Of a stretch of 23,806 nt of DNA, positions 1-9,533 are shown piece after piece. Source of the stretch: Oehlia diaphana. Lineage: Eukaryota > Glomeromycota > Glomeromycetes > Glomerales > Glomeraceae. The DNA lies in NCBI GenBank assembly GCA_003833135.1, contig QZLH01000696.1, positions 1 through 23,806 of the forward strand. Direction: 5' to 3'. The translations under genes were made by a program, and so were the position numbers. The notes beneath the pieces were generated by a model that did not search any database, was not told the origin of the DNA, and worked only from the letters and a program-made list of their open reading frames with translations. The number at the start of each line of letters is the position of its first letter. Position 1 is the stretch's first letter.

Positions 1-197
1 TTTGAACGGTTTATCTCACTGTTTTTAGGCCATCTTAATGGACTTGGTATTAACCCATTGACTGAAAATGATGGCCCTCCAACAAGTAGAGATAGGGCTT
101 TGGGTTTGTTACGTGCTTGTATAAAAGGTCGAGCAGCTGAGTGGTATGATCAACATATTCTTAATAAGAATGTAAAGCTTAGAAATATACTTGTACG
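1..197 (+). pseudogene. gag-like retrotransposon/repeat protein fragment, broken
   Basis: An open frame runs in from the left window edge without a start. It reads FERFISLFLGHLNGLGINPL, then a stretch ending in GRAAEWYDQHIL near position 165. The A-x-x-W pattern after a run of predicted helix resembles the retrotransposon gag domain, and I recall similar fragments being common in Rhizophagus genomes; this is memory, not a search. After about codon 65 the frame enters an inverted-repeat element at 198 and is lost. No protease, reverse transcriptase or integrase is visible downstream, so this looks like a dead fragment. It could instead be the 5' part of a host multicopy gene. Confidence 0.5.
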
Positions 198-652
198 CAG
201 TGTTGGGCAATTGGACAATTGGACGTTTTGGACATTTGTCCAAAACCTATCCAAAACTTGTCCAAAACCAAAACCTTTTTTTCATTGGACAGGTTTTGGA
301 CAGATCACATGACAAAAAATTTAATTTTGGCCAGAATTATGACTAATTTTGACTAATTTTAATTTTNTAGTTCAATTATTAAATTACTTCAAAAATCTTT
401 AAATATAAAATTTTAATATTATTTGATTTTACATTAATTTTTTATCATTTAATTTATTGAATATTTACTTTTTTAACATTTTAACATTACATTTTTATTT
501 TTATTTTTAGTTTTAGTTAATAAATATTAGAACTCTTGAGCAGTGTTAAACTGTCCAAAATTATGTCCAAAACTATGTTCAAAATTGGTTTTGGATAGTC
601 CAAAATTGTCCAATTAAAAAAACCAATTGGACAAGTCCAAAATCCAACACTG
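198..652. mobile_element. non-autonomous inverted-repeat (MITE-like) element
   Basis: The left end starts CAGTGTTGGGCAATTGGAC and the right end, read on the minus strand, starts CAGTGTTGGATTTTGGAC. The first nine bases are identical, and both flanks are built from many direct and inverted TTGGAC/GTCCAA units (198-305 and 540-652). The middle is AT-rich and has no ORF. A CAGTG terminus is typical of hAT-type DNA transposons, but the 8 bp flanks (cttgtacg and cccaagtt) do not match, so no target duplication is seen. A second CAGTGTTA copy at 541 suggests nesting or rearrangement. Position 367 is an ambiguous base (n). Confidence 0.55.
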
Positions 653-1579
653 CCCAAGTTTATCCTACTGAAGAATAAAAATGGTTTCCTTTAAATTAGG
701 TAATAGTTGACATAAAATAGTCCTGTAAAAAAGCAGTTATGCTGTTCACATTTAATAAAATAGGATTTTACATTGACCTTCTTATCAACATGCATAATAG
801 GCATAATGTCTTATCAGTAATTCCATAATAATTGAAATCTTCACTATTAAATTTTCTATACAAATTAGGATATTATCCAAAGTTTTGAAAATAGGATCGG
901 TCATAAGTTGGTTTAAATTGAGATTCTGATAATATATTTGCCAATGTATTTACCTTAGCCTTAATCTGATCATTCCCAAAGGAACAGGTTTTAAAATCAC
1001 AGACTGATGATCACTACTATACCATTTCTTTTAACCATTTTCCACCCAAATATTCTGGGATGTTAATATTTCAGATCTACTGCAAAATTCAGGAGCAAAA
1101 ATGACAACCAGAATGAAATTATTTTATTGATACATGCTTGAGACTATATCTTGAATTAGTCGAATTTAATGTTGTATTGGATTGAACATATTTATTTATT
1201 GAAATATACATAAATATCTTGATTTTTTTTTAAAATCAACAAATTCTGATACTAAGTTTTTATATATTGTATATCTGATATGTTGATATGTGATTGGTAA
1301 GTAACATTACAATTTCCATATTAAATTTATTACAATATTCATACCATATCTATCAAATTATATTAAACCACAAAAATCAAACAATTTATATTATTCACTT
1401 TCAGTATTATTGCCGATAATTATCATCGAAGTAACAAGAAAATTCCTAGCACTAGCATCAAAGAAAAATTAAAATTGATTGAAATTTAGTGAAGATCCAC
1501 AAAATATGGCAATGAAACTATATTAAAAAAAATAAATAAATTCTATCGCACAAAAAAAAATTTCCTATGGATGTACTTA
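653..1579. other. intergenic, no gene recognised
   Basis: About 0.93 kb of AT-rich DNA between the inverted-repeat element and the 3' end of the YIPF6-like gene. No frame of useful length or splice-consistent coding pattern was found on either strand. The gag-like frame does not obviously resume after 652. The right end holds the likely 3' UTR of the minus-strand gene. Confidence 0.5.
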
Positions 1580-2728
1580 TTATAATCCAGTTACAAACAC
1601 CATCCAACCAATAACTGAATAAAATAAGAAGAGAGGATATACAGCTAATGTCCGACGATTTGCTAAATGTGATGCAGAAAGAAAGCTAACAGATGCTAAA
1701 AATTGAAATTAATTGTTAATAAGTAATTTATTTAAACAAATTCTATATTAAACCTTTTACCATATAATGACCATCCTAATGCAAGAATCACGAGTGGAAT
1801 CCTTATAAAAATATTGCTTGTAAAAATATTTACAAAAGCAATAAGCACCAACGGAAAAATACAGTAACCTAGAGTACAAACACTCTGGAAAAATGAACTG
1901 CATTTAATAGAAAACCATACTGTTAATTTAAATGATTTTAAATAAACATAAATATATATTTAAACATTAACATACACAGCTCCCCCCAATAATTTAGCGT
2001 TTATCGTCACGATAGCAGATCCACACCACACAATAACAAAAACACCGGTAAAAATCGAGATATCTTGTCCTGTTGGTCCATTAAAGCTCAAAATTCTAAG
2101 ATAAAAGAAACAAGATTTGTTATATGAATTTTTTTAAAATATGAAAATGTATAAGAACTTACATTGCTAAAGACAAACAAAGGATCAAAGGACCCCATAA
2201 ATCCCCTAATCAAATATAAATGTTTCTTACTATTAAATTTATAATACAATTACAATAGTTAAATAAATAAACCAATATATACAATCTTTTAATACATCTC
2301 TACGCCCTTTTGGATTAAGAACCTGTTGTAATTTAATTGCCACATTCCTCAAATCACGAAGCTAATATTAAATAACTGGTTAGTCATTCTATGATATTTT
2401 GTATAATTAAAGTTTCACTTACAATGGTTACTGAGACTGGTTCGTCGAGAGTATCATTAGCATAAGGTCTGGTTTGTTGACCAATTGATCCTGAAACAGA
2501 TGTTGAAGTTTGTTCAATATTGATAGTAGTTGTAGTTTTAGGTGTTGGGCTTTTTGCTTTTGTTTGAGATTTATTATCTGTCGAAAGACCAACATCATCA
2601 GGCTCTATTGTTATATTGGGATCTGCTGAAGCAACATTATCCGAAATTTCGAAAGGATTGATAAATGTATCTTCATTGGTATTATTATGAAGAGGAGATT
2701 CGCTCTCTGATAGTGGTGAGAGTGGCAT
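1580..2728 (-). CDS. YIPF6/Yip4-family Golgi membrane protein
   Basis: Six exons join in frame: 2423-2728, 2283-2361, 2163-2205, 1976-2095, 1761-1897 and 1580-1695, giving 266 aa. The N-terminal ~90 residues are Ser/Thr/Pro-rich and likely cytosolic. The family core follows: TLDEPVSVTI at about 93-102, then LRDLRNVAIKL, WDLWGPLILC at about 129, KLLGGAVSFFQSV, LGYCIFPL, and an NRRTLAVYPLFLFY segment near the C-terminus. These are the landmarks of YIPF6, with about five predicted membrane spans. Family members act in ER-Golgi and Golgi traffic and bind Rab GTPases. All introns are GT..AG and the reading frame is intact. It diverges from MKT1 across 398 bp. The family call is firm; which yeast paralogue it matches is less sure. 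Confidence 0.9.
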
Positions 2729-3126
2729 GATAACTTTTCTACATGAAAAATTTAATCACTTAATTAAAAAATCCAATATCGGTAATAGTAAAAAAATAAA
2801 ATCGAAAGGTTCGCGATTCATCTTAATTGTAAAAAAAAAGAAAAGGTCTACACTCTAAAGCTACGGTAATAGCCTCAAAATACTATTTCACTTGATTTGG
2901 CGAACAAAGACTGTTGAGTCCATTAAAGATTCGTAACTTACAGATATTTACAAAAATCGAAGTAAGGTAGTTCCTCAAAATTATGCAAAGTTGAATTTCT
3001 ACCTTTTATATGCCACTTAGCAAAATTTGATTGGTTCATTATTTTAAGCTTTTTTTAATACTTTAATTTTACAATGTTGACAATTAGATCAAAACTTCAA
3101 AACTTGTTCTTTTTAACTGTATTGAA
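2729..3126. promoter_or_regulatory. bidirectional promoter region of YIPF6-like gene and MKT1
   Basis: 398 bp separate two divergent start codons, so the region must carry both promoters. An inverted CCAAT box, TGATTGG, lies at 3028-3034, 93 bp before the MKT1 start. No clear TATA box can be singled out in this AT-rich DNA. Confidence 0.5.
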
Positions 3127-6100
3127 ATGATTAGACATTTTGAATGTAAGAGTAATTTGTTTCGGTACTTTTGATTAATTAATATCTAATGTACATTCGG
3201 GTTATTAATTTATTGAATTATTTTGTAGTTTTTACGGCTGAACGTCGCCTGGTTCAACATAATACACTCTCAAATTTGAAAGACACTCGTCTTGGAATTG
3301 AAGGTACACATTGGCTTAGGAAACTTTTACAAAATTCAGCGAAAGAGCCTGCGACTGCTGCTTTAGGTGGAATACCAATTGGGTTAAAAGCAGCAATAGA
3401 AAAAGAACTTGAACTAATAAAGTACGTATTAATATATTTATTAATAAATAAAACTCCATATTCACTTGTTCAAAATTTTTCCGTAGATCATATGGAATTA
3501 CACCAGTCTTTGTGTTTAATGGGCTTAACGTAATTAGAAAAGATAAACCATTCTCTACGGAAGATACAAGACCCACGAAACGTGCTCAAGCTTGGGATTT
3601 TTATGAGAAAGGTTGGGTGGATTCAGCTTATAGTACTTGGGCAGGATCTGGGTTTATAAATCAACCAGACTTATATTATCTTGTATTCAGTATTTTGAAA
3701 GAGAATGACATAGAATTTATACGTGCACCTTATTTGGCTTGGGGACAAGTATGTAGGAAACTTTCTAACGCGTTTTTTTAAGTTGGTAGTTATTATATAT
3801 AATATGAAGTTGTCATATTTATGAAAAACATAGCTCATGCGAATTACATATTTTAAAATTCCTTGTGATATCCACAAGTTAGTGTATTTAGAACGTCATC
3901 CAAAGGGATTCATCCATGCAATATACGGTGGATCAGAATTGTTAATGTATGATGTTGAGAAAGTTATTATAAGCCTGGATTTAGAAGTTTGTGTTATATA
4001 AATCTGTTGATCTAATAATTCTATTGTTACTTGAATTATTATTCGTTATTTGTTAACATTTATTTTTATTCAATAGAAAGGTACATATTCTTGGCTCAGC
4101 AAGAAGTCTATTTTGCTCGACTTATCTATAACAGACGAGCAATTTCTTGACGTTTGCATTCTTGCGGGATTTGAAATTTGTAATACTTTTCCACCTCTTA
4201 ATTCCGAGTATAGTACTTTCACTTTCAAAAGTGTACATGATTTAGTTAAACAACATCGAACTGGATTCAATGCCGTTCAAAACTATGCAGAGCATGCGGG
4301 AGTAATAAAATCCAACTACGTGGATACATATTGTCGCACAAGGTGTGCTATTAAATATCATATGGTGTTGACAGATGATGGAAAAATTGAACCTTTAAAT
4401 GTTGAAAATGCGCCAACTGACATTCATGATGTTATTGGGTATCGCTTACCCGATGAAATATATTATTATTTGTCCAAGGGTTTAATGTCACCTCAGGTTT
4501 GGCAGTATTATGTATAAGTAAATTTTATCACTCGTAATTTTTTTTAATCTTACTGAGTATAATCGCGTGTAATCTCTTAGGTTATTAATACTTTAATTTC
4601 TGGTGTCCTTATCGAAAACTCGCCTTTGTGCAACGGCGAAACGATAGAATATAGACATTTCCTTAGTCAGTTACTTGAGCTTCGAACTCAAGCCATGGGT
4701 TTGCTTACACAACCTTTACACCAGTTTTATCAATCCAGGCGTGTTGTTAGTGTTTACTGGTTTGAACCAAGTAACGAACACCATTTGAATCATAATGTAG
4801 TCCCGAGCATTCATGAGATTTTAAATACTTGGAATGTTTTGGAAAGAGGATTAGAGGAAGAAAAAAAAGCGCAAAAGGTATGTTAGTTTGTATGTAAGAT
4901 TATTTTTAGTTCTATTTATTATTGAGGCTAATATTTACATTCTATAGACATCCGTTATTGATATTGCTTTCTGCTTGAAGGCAACAGCGACAGAAGACCA
5001 GGCTGCAAAAACGGTTATGCCAAAAAATAATGATAAGATTATTGAATCTAAAGATGAGATTTTAGCCAATGTTTTGTGGAAACTTTTAGAATTAAGACAG
5101 TAAGGTTTCTTGTATATAAATGTATTAGCTTCTTTTAAATCATTTATTGACCTGGTTCATTTATTTAGATTTCTGACCTCATCGCATACACATACCGCGT
5201 GGGGTAGTGCTTTTAAAAAGGCTCTTACTACGCTCAAGTCTAATACAGAATCACATCATGAGCAATTATTCTCTGCTTTAGAATTAATACGTTTTGGATA
5301 TTTAAATGGAAATAATCTTAGCAGGTCATATTATACACCACCAAATGCTACTACCGGTAAGACAATATAATATATACGTTTATATAATTATTATAAATAA
5401 TTTTTTTTTAGTACAAAGTTAACAAATATATTATTATATTTATTGATTACAAAAAAGAAGAGGAGAAAAAATATATTCTCCTGATTTCAAGAACTTTGAG
5501 TTTGGTTCCTGCAAAATTCAAGGTTAGTATATTTAACATAATCCATCTATTATAAAATATTTAAAATATTTGCTTATTTGTTTTATTATCAGGGAGTTTC
5601 TTGGAATGGACCTCTTAGCAGAGAGCTTTTAGCTTTTAATAGTTTTGTGAAAGCAATGAATCGTTCTTTGAGAAATTTATGTGAAATGTTAACTTTATCA
5701 ATGTTCCTAAATGGTGATTGTGTTAAGGATAGACAGGACTATCTCGACATTGCTTTAAGGTTTGTTAAAAATTATTATATTTATTGTGCTCATACTTCAT
5801 TTTTTAATATATCTTAATTATAATAATAATAATAATTATTATTATTTTACTTCAGTTTACCCTTTTTGTATGATGTTAATACGGCAATGGGAATTATCGT
5901 TAAAACGTACCTTGAACATGTTATAATTTTATCAAAAGATAATAATGACAAGGCAGCCATAAGATCACACATACCTGAAGCATTAAAGAAGTTAGATGGA
6001 ACGTTTACGGGATGTATAAATGTGAAAGCAGACTTAGAGAATGGACTCGTATTTTGGGACGAGGTAAATTATACGGATTTGATTTTCATTTGATTATTAA

Positions 6101-6234
6101 TATAATTAACAAATATATATTATAAATAGGTTATTATCGCCGTAAATTCTCTTAAAACCAGTGGTGCTATTTCTAATGAATTAGCATCACAATTTATAAA
6201 CGCAAACAATTGGTTATCTTCTCGAAGACCATAA
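3127..6234 (+). CDS. MKT1: MKT1, nuclease-dead XPG-fold post-transcriptional regulator
   Basis: Twelve exons join in frame: 3127-3145, 3229-3421, 3487-3748, 3879-3986, 4077-4511, 4581-4877, 4948-5099, 5169-5356, 5458-5522, 5593-5759, 5856-6063, 6130-6234 (732 aa). The 19-nt first exon gives MIRHFE, which aligns with the usual start of Mkt1 proteins. The XPG N region (1-85), XPG-I region (about 125-180) and the MKT1 N/C regions follow. Positions that bind metal in FEN1 are changed: E31 for Asp, N82 in VFVFNG for Asp, and neutral residues around APYLAW (151-156). In yeast Mkt1 acts with Pbp1 on mRNA translation and stability. Exon 7 could start at 4981 instead of 4948 (both in frame, 721 aa). 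Exon 4 ends at a GTTTGT donor, and exon 9 uses an acceptor after an A-rich run. The family assignment is strong. Confidence 0.93.
5816..5847. repeat. TAA/TTA triplet inverted repeat in MKT1 intron 10
   Basis: Runs of TAA followed by TTA form a near-perfect palindrome just before the exon 11 acceptor at 5855. It could fold back in the pre-mRNA. It is probably simple-sequence expansion. Confidence 0.7.
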
Positions 6235-6475
6235 AATATGAATACTTGGCTTAAAGATCAAATTAATATTTTTGGAGAGGGGTTAAAAAAAAAAAAAAAT
6301 TTTTTTGAGGTAATAATCATTATATTATTAAGGTATTTCTGGTAAATGAAGTTTGCCTTTTATTATTAAACAAAAAAAGTTATACATATAATTATGAGAT
6401 GCGAAATCAAAAACTTAAATATTCCTAATTGATTGTGACTCAAAATTACTAAAAAAAAAAAACCTCTTTAAATCT

Positions 6476-7301
6476 TTATGATTGTGGTTTAGCTGCATTT
6501 GATCCAGCTTGAATAATTTCAATCCAGTAACCATCTGGATCAGTAATGAATGCAATATTTTTCATTGTACCTAAATATTTTTACGTTGATGTTATGAAAT
6601 TATTATTATTAGAAAACCAATGAAATATATATATAATTAATTATATGTATGTAATTTTTTTTACCATCAGTCAACTTCTTAATGAATTTAACATCGTTAT
6701 CTTCGAATCTTTTACAAGCAGCTTCAATATTATCTACTGTAATCGCCAAGTGTCCGAAACCACGAGGATCTTTATTTCCATTATGATATTCAAAATTTGA
6801 ATCGGACTCAGTTCCCCAATTACTAAAAAGTAAATGATATATTAAGTCACGTGATTATTAACTCGTTAATATGAAATCAGATTTCTTACTGTGTCAATTC
6901 GAGGACTGCTTCTCTTGAAAAGACATATTTGGACTTTTCATCATCAGACTCAGGTATGACATCATTATGAACATAGGCAAGAAAATAAAGCGTAAATTTC
7001 CCATTTGGAAAATCGGCTTTATTAAGTAGTCTTGATAAAAATTTTTCATAATAAAATCATATCAAATGCTTGAAAGTTTTTTCAAGTAAATAAAAAAAGA
7101 AACATTAGTTACTTCATTCCTAAGATTTCTTCATAAAACTTGAGCGAAACTTGTGGGTCTTTGACCCGGATCATAGTATGATTCTAAAGAAAGACATGAT
7201 TGATTATTAATAATAGAAATTGGATTAAATTACTCGAAAAAAAAGGTGAAGTTAAAAAAAAAAATACTCGCAAAACGGTACGTTGAAATATCAGTAGTCA
7301 T
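6476..7301 (-). CDS. GLO1: glyoxalase I (lactoylglutathione lyase)
   Basis: Five exons join in frame: 7272-7301, 7113-7183, 6890-7030, 6665-6822 and 6476-6570 (164 aa). This single-domain length matches short eukaryotic GLO1 subunits. The enzyme converts the methylglyoxal-glutathione hemithioacetal to S-lactoylglutathione in the cytosol. Predicted metal ligands are all present: H12 ([10 protein letters not shown]), E78 (LELTHNWGTE), H105 (GFGHLAI) and E151 ([10 protein letters not shown]). The first intron (7184-7271) starts with GCGAGT rather than GT. This GC-AG choice is the only one that keeps frame and restores the NHTM ligand motif after TYRF. The gene is convergent with MKT1 (241 bp between stops) and divergent from TOM5 (176 bp). 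The enzyme call is very secure. Confidence 0.95.
7184..7271 (-). other. GC-AG intron in GLO1
   Basis: The minus-strand intron begins GCGAGT and ends CTTTAG. The only nearby GT donors (GTACCG, GTTTTG, GTATTT) put exon 2 in the wrong frame and give early stops. Exon 2 has an in-frame TAG directly upstream, so a phase-0 donor is required. Confidence 0.7.
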
Positions 7302-7477
7302 GGCAGAAAGAACTTTTGGACGATTAAAAATTGGCAGATCATTTAAATAATGTTGAAATCATATGAAATCACATGATTTAACTAAAATCTTCTAGATCGA
7401 TCATTATGATTTATCTATCAACAAAACTAATAAAAACTACGTTTTGTAATTTTTTGACCTTAAATTTCAACTTCAAA
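7302..7477. promoter_or_regulatory. bidirectional promoter region of GLO1 and TOM5
   Basis: 176 bp between divergent start codons. It includes the E-box-like steps CATATG and CACATG near 7360-7375. The upstream in-frame ATG at 7406 is not needed for the TOM5 protein and probably lies in its leader. Confidence 0.45.
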
Positions 7478-7744
7478 ATGTTTATACAACCCAATAAACC
7501 TACACCTGAAGAAAGAGAAGATCAGCGAAAAAAAACTTGGAACAGTTTTACATCGTTCGTTATAACAGTCATTGTTATACGCGTAAGTAAGTTTTAATAA
7601 TAAATTTTTTTTTCCTCTTTTTTTTTTTCTTTTTTGTTAAATCATTTTACTTTGATTAATTAATGAGTAAACATTATTTATTTATTTTATTCAGCTCCAT
7701 TTGTGATCGATTATGCTTCCAAGTTTTCAAGGCAATCAAAATGA
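7478..7744 (+). CDS. TOM5: TOM5, small subunit of the mitochondrial TOM import complex
   Basis: Two exons, 7478-7586 and 7695-7744, encode 52 aa, close to the 50-51 aa of yeast and human Tom5. The protein opens MFIQPNKPTPEEREDQRKK, an acidic/charged cytosolic segment, followed by one membrane span (about residues 22-41) and the C-terminal motif RVTPFVIDY. The RVTPF join created by splicing at GTAA|GTAAGT closely resembles RVTPF in human TOMM5. Tom5 is a tail-anchored outer-membrane protein that stabilises the TOM core and helps pass preproteins to Tom40. I chose the ATG at 7478 over the in-frame ATG at 7406 because the MF-x start and length fit the family. Small size limits certainty, but motif and length agree. 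Confidence 0.85.
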
Positions 7745-8300
7745 TAAGAATTTCCTCTTACGACAGGAATTATTTTTCTACCTGTACAAAATAGGTTTTA
7801 TTTCTATTCAAATAATAGTAATAATAGTTAATATTTGCTTAATATGTAGATAATTGGTGTTACAAATAATAAAAAAATGGTTATATAACACGTGTGAACT
7901 TATTGGAATTTTGTAGGATCCTGATCATTTAATTTATTTCTTTGTCCTTTATTAGTTAATTAAAAAAACTTCATTGTAAGATTATGATATTATTTGAGCT
8001 TTATTAATTACTTAGAATTTCTAATTAAAACGAAGAGCATTTTAATTTTGGGGTAAATTCTTTTTTCCAATGTATCACGCATGCATAATTGTGATTACAT
8101 TGATTACATTGAACATGATCAGACTTTTCAAGGAACACACCTGATATCTGTATGAGAATAGTAAATAATGATGAACTCTTTTAGAAGTTTTTATGATTTT
8201 GTTTTCATAATGATGATTTATTTTATTTTATTTATTTTTTTTATACTCCTTTGAATATCAAATATCGTTTGCACGGTACAGAATGTAATAACAGAAACTA

Positions 8301-8370
8301 AAACGCCTTCGGCTTAATTTATTTATTCAGCCATATTGTGCGGACTTTTATATCGGCCCATTTTGTGTCT
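8301..8370. repeat. candidate hairpin / interspersed repeat end
   Basis: CGCCTTCGGC is followed by GGCTTAATTTATTTATTCAG and CC, which pairs imperfectly with itself (GGCTTAAT against ATTCAGCC). Next comes an unusually GC-containing stretch, GTGCGGACTTTTATATCGGC. It stands out from the surrounding AT-rich DNA. Repeat status is a guess. Confidence 0.3.
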
Positions 8371-9195
8371 TTTTTAAATGATTTTTTTGGGGAACTAACT
8401 AAATTTAATTATTAATTGACTCGGAATTTCTTTTCCCTCTTTTATCACCTGTTTTTCAGCCCCCCCAAGTAGAAAATAATCATCAAATTTGAACATCATA
8501 ATTGACCAATCATATTATTTTATTATTTCTTAATATTTGACTTAATAATTTATTATTATTACTATTATAGTTATTATTTTATTCTTATTACTATTATTAT
8601 TAATTATTATTTATTACTAACTTTCTTCCTTTTTTCTACTTTTCTTTTTCTTGATTGTAAAGAAATGATGAAATTAGTCAATCATTTGATTTTAAACGTA
8701 TAAACGAAATAAACGGTTGTAGATCATATAATTAGAATTCTAAATGGGGACAGTTCACTTGCCATCACGACGGTGACGCAAAATTTCGTCATCGGAAATC
8801 ACCGCAGGATATAATAACTTTTTTTCTTTCAAAAATTTTTGATTTATGGAAAAAATAATTATTTTTACCGAAATCTATTTAGACCAATAGATCTTGAAGG
8901 CAAATAAACAAAAAAGTCATTCCTTTTCCCTTTAAGCTGTACAAATTTAATTTATTACAGAAATGGAGACATTTCTAATTTGTCAACAGGGGAGGTAATT
9001 ATTTTTATATGAACCCTGAATAAAATCCAACGCCTATCATTTCCTTGTCAAAAAAAAAAAAAAAAAATTCTTTTCCTATCCTCCTAAAAAATTTATTACC
9101 ATCCAACTCTGACCTTCCTTCCTCTATTTTTCCCTTTCCTCAACTTTTTTTCTTTTTCCTCTTAGTTTTTAATACAGCTGAGGAACTATAAAAAA

Positions 9196-9267
9196 AATAT
9201 ATATATATATAGTTAAAATTATTATTTTGTGTAAAAAAAAAAAAAAAATTTTTTTTTTTTTTTTTTT
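9196..9267. repeat. TA microsatellite and A16/T19 palindrome
   Basis: A (TA)n run at about 9198-9211 is followed by 16 A (9233-9248) directly joined to 19 T (9249-9267). The A/T junction is a perfect palindrome and prone to slippage or sequencing error. Confidence 0.85.
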
Positions 9268-9533
9268 GGCACAATAATTTTTGATCAAATACATGATATT
9301 TTTCATTTAATTTTTAACAAAAATACTCTTTATCAAGTATTTTTATACATCATGTTTTGATTCCTCGAGTAACTTATCAACTAAGTTGTTCAGTCTATAA
9401 ATAAAATATTTTAGTTCTTTGTATATATTATTACACCATAGCATACATTTTTTTTCTTATCTTTAAAGTTCTTTATTCATAAGAAACAAACACTTGCCCA
9501 ACGGCCCTTTTTTAACCTTCTAAAATTATATTT

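Larger units (their letters stand above)
7745..9533. other. long intergenic region, no gene recognised
   Basis: 1.8 kb between TOM5 and the TBC gene. It holds a CACGTG site at 7889-7894, a CCAATCA box at 8506-8512, a short GC-richer patch at about 8750-8812, and pyrimidine-rich tracts at about 9100-9170 that could belong to a promoter or to a leader intron of the TBC gene. There is a long A/T palindrome at 9233-9267. No coding frame or RNA gene was recognised. Confidence 0.5.

Noticed and set aside
2800..2825. GGTTCGCGATTC as a tRNA T-arm
   Set aside because: It lacks the trailing CC and there is no A-box or acceptor stem at the right distance.
5401..5412. First acceptor TTTTTTTTTAG for MKT1 exon 9
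   Set aside because: Despite the ideal pyrimidine tract, it gives an in-frame TAA within a few codons; the later acceptor at 5457 restores the frame into EEEKKYILLISRTLSL.
6240..6300. Short ATG frame after the MKT1 stop
   Set aside because: It is out of phase with a splice continuation, runs into a homopolymer A/T tract and has no recognisable protein; treated as 3' UTR.
7406..7477. N-terminal extension of TOM5 from the upstream ATG
   Set aside because: The extra 24 residues are Phe/Asn/Thr-rich, overlap the promoter, and make the protein longer than any Tom5 I know.
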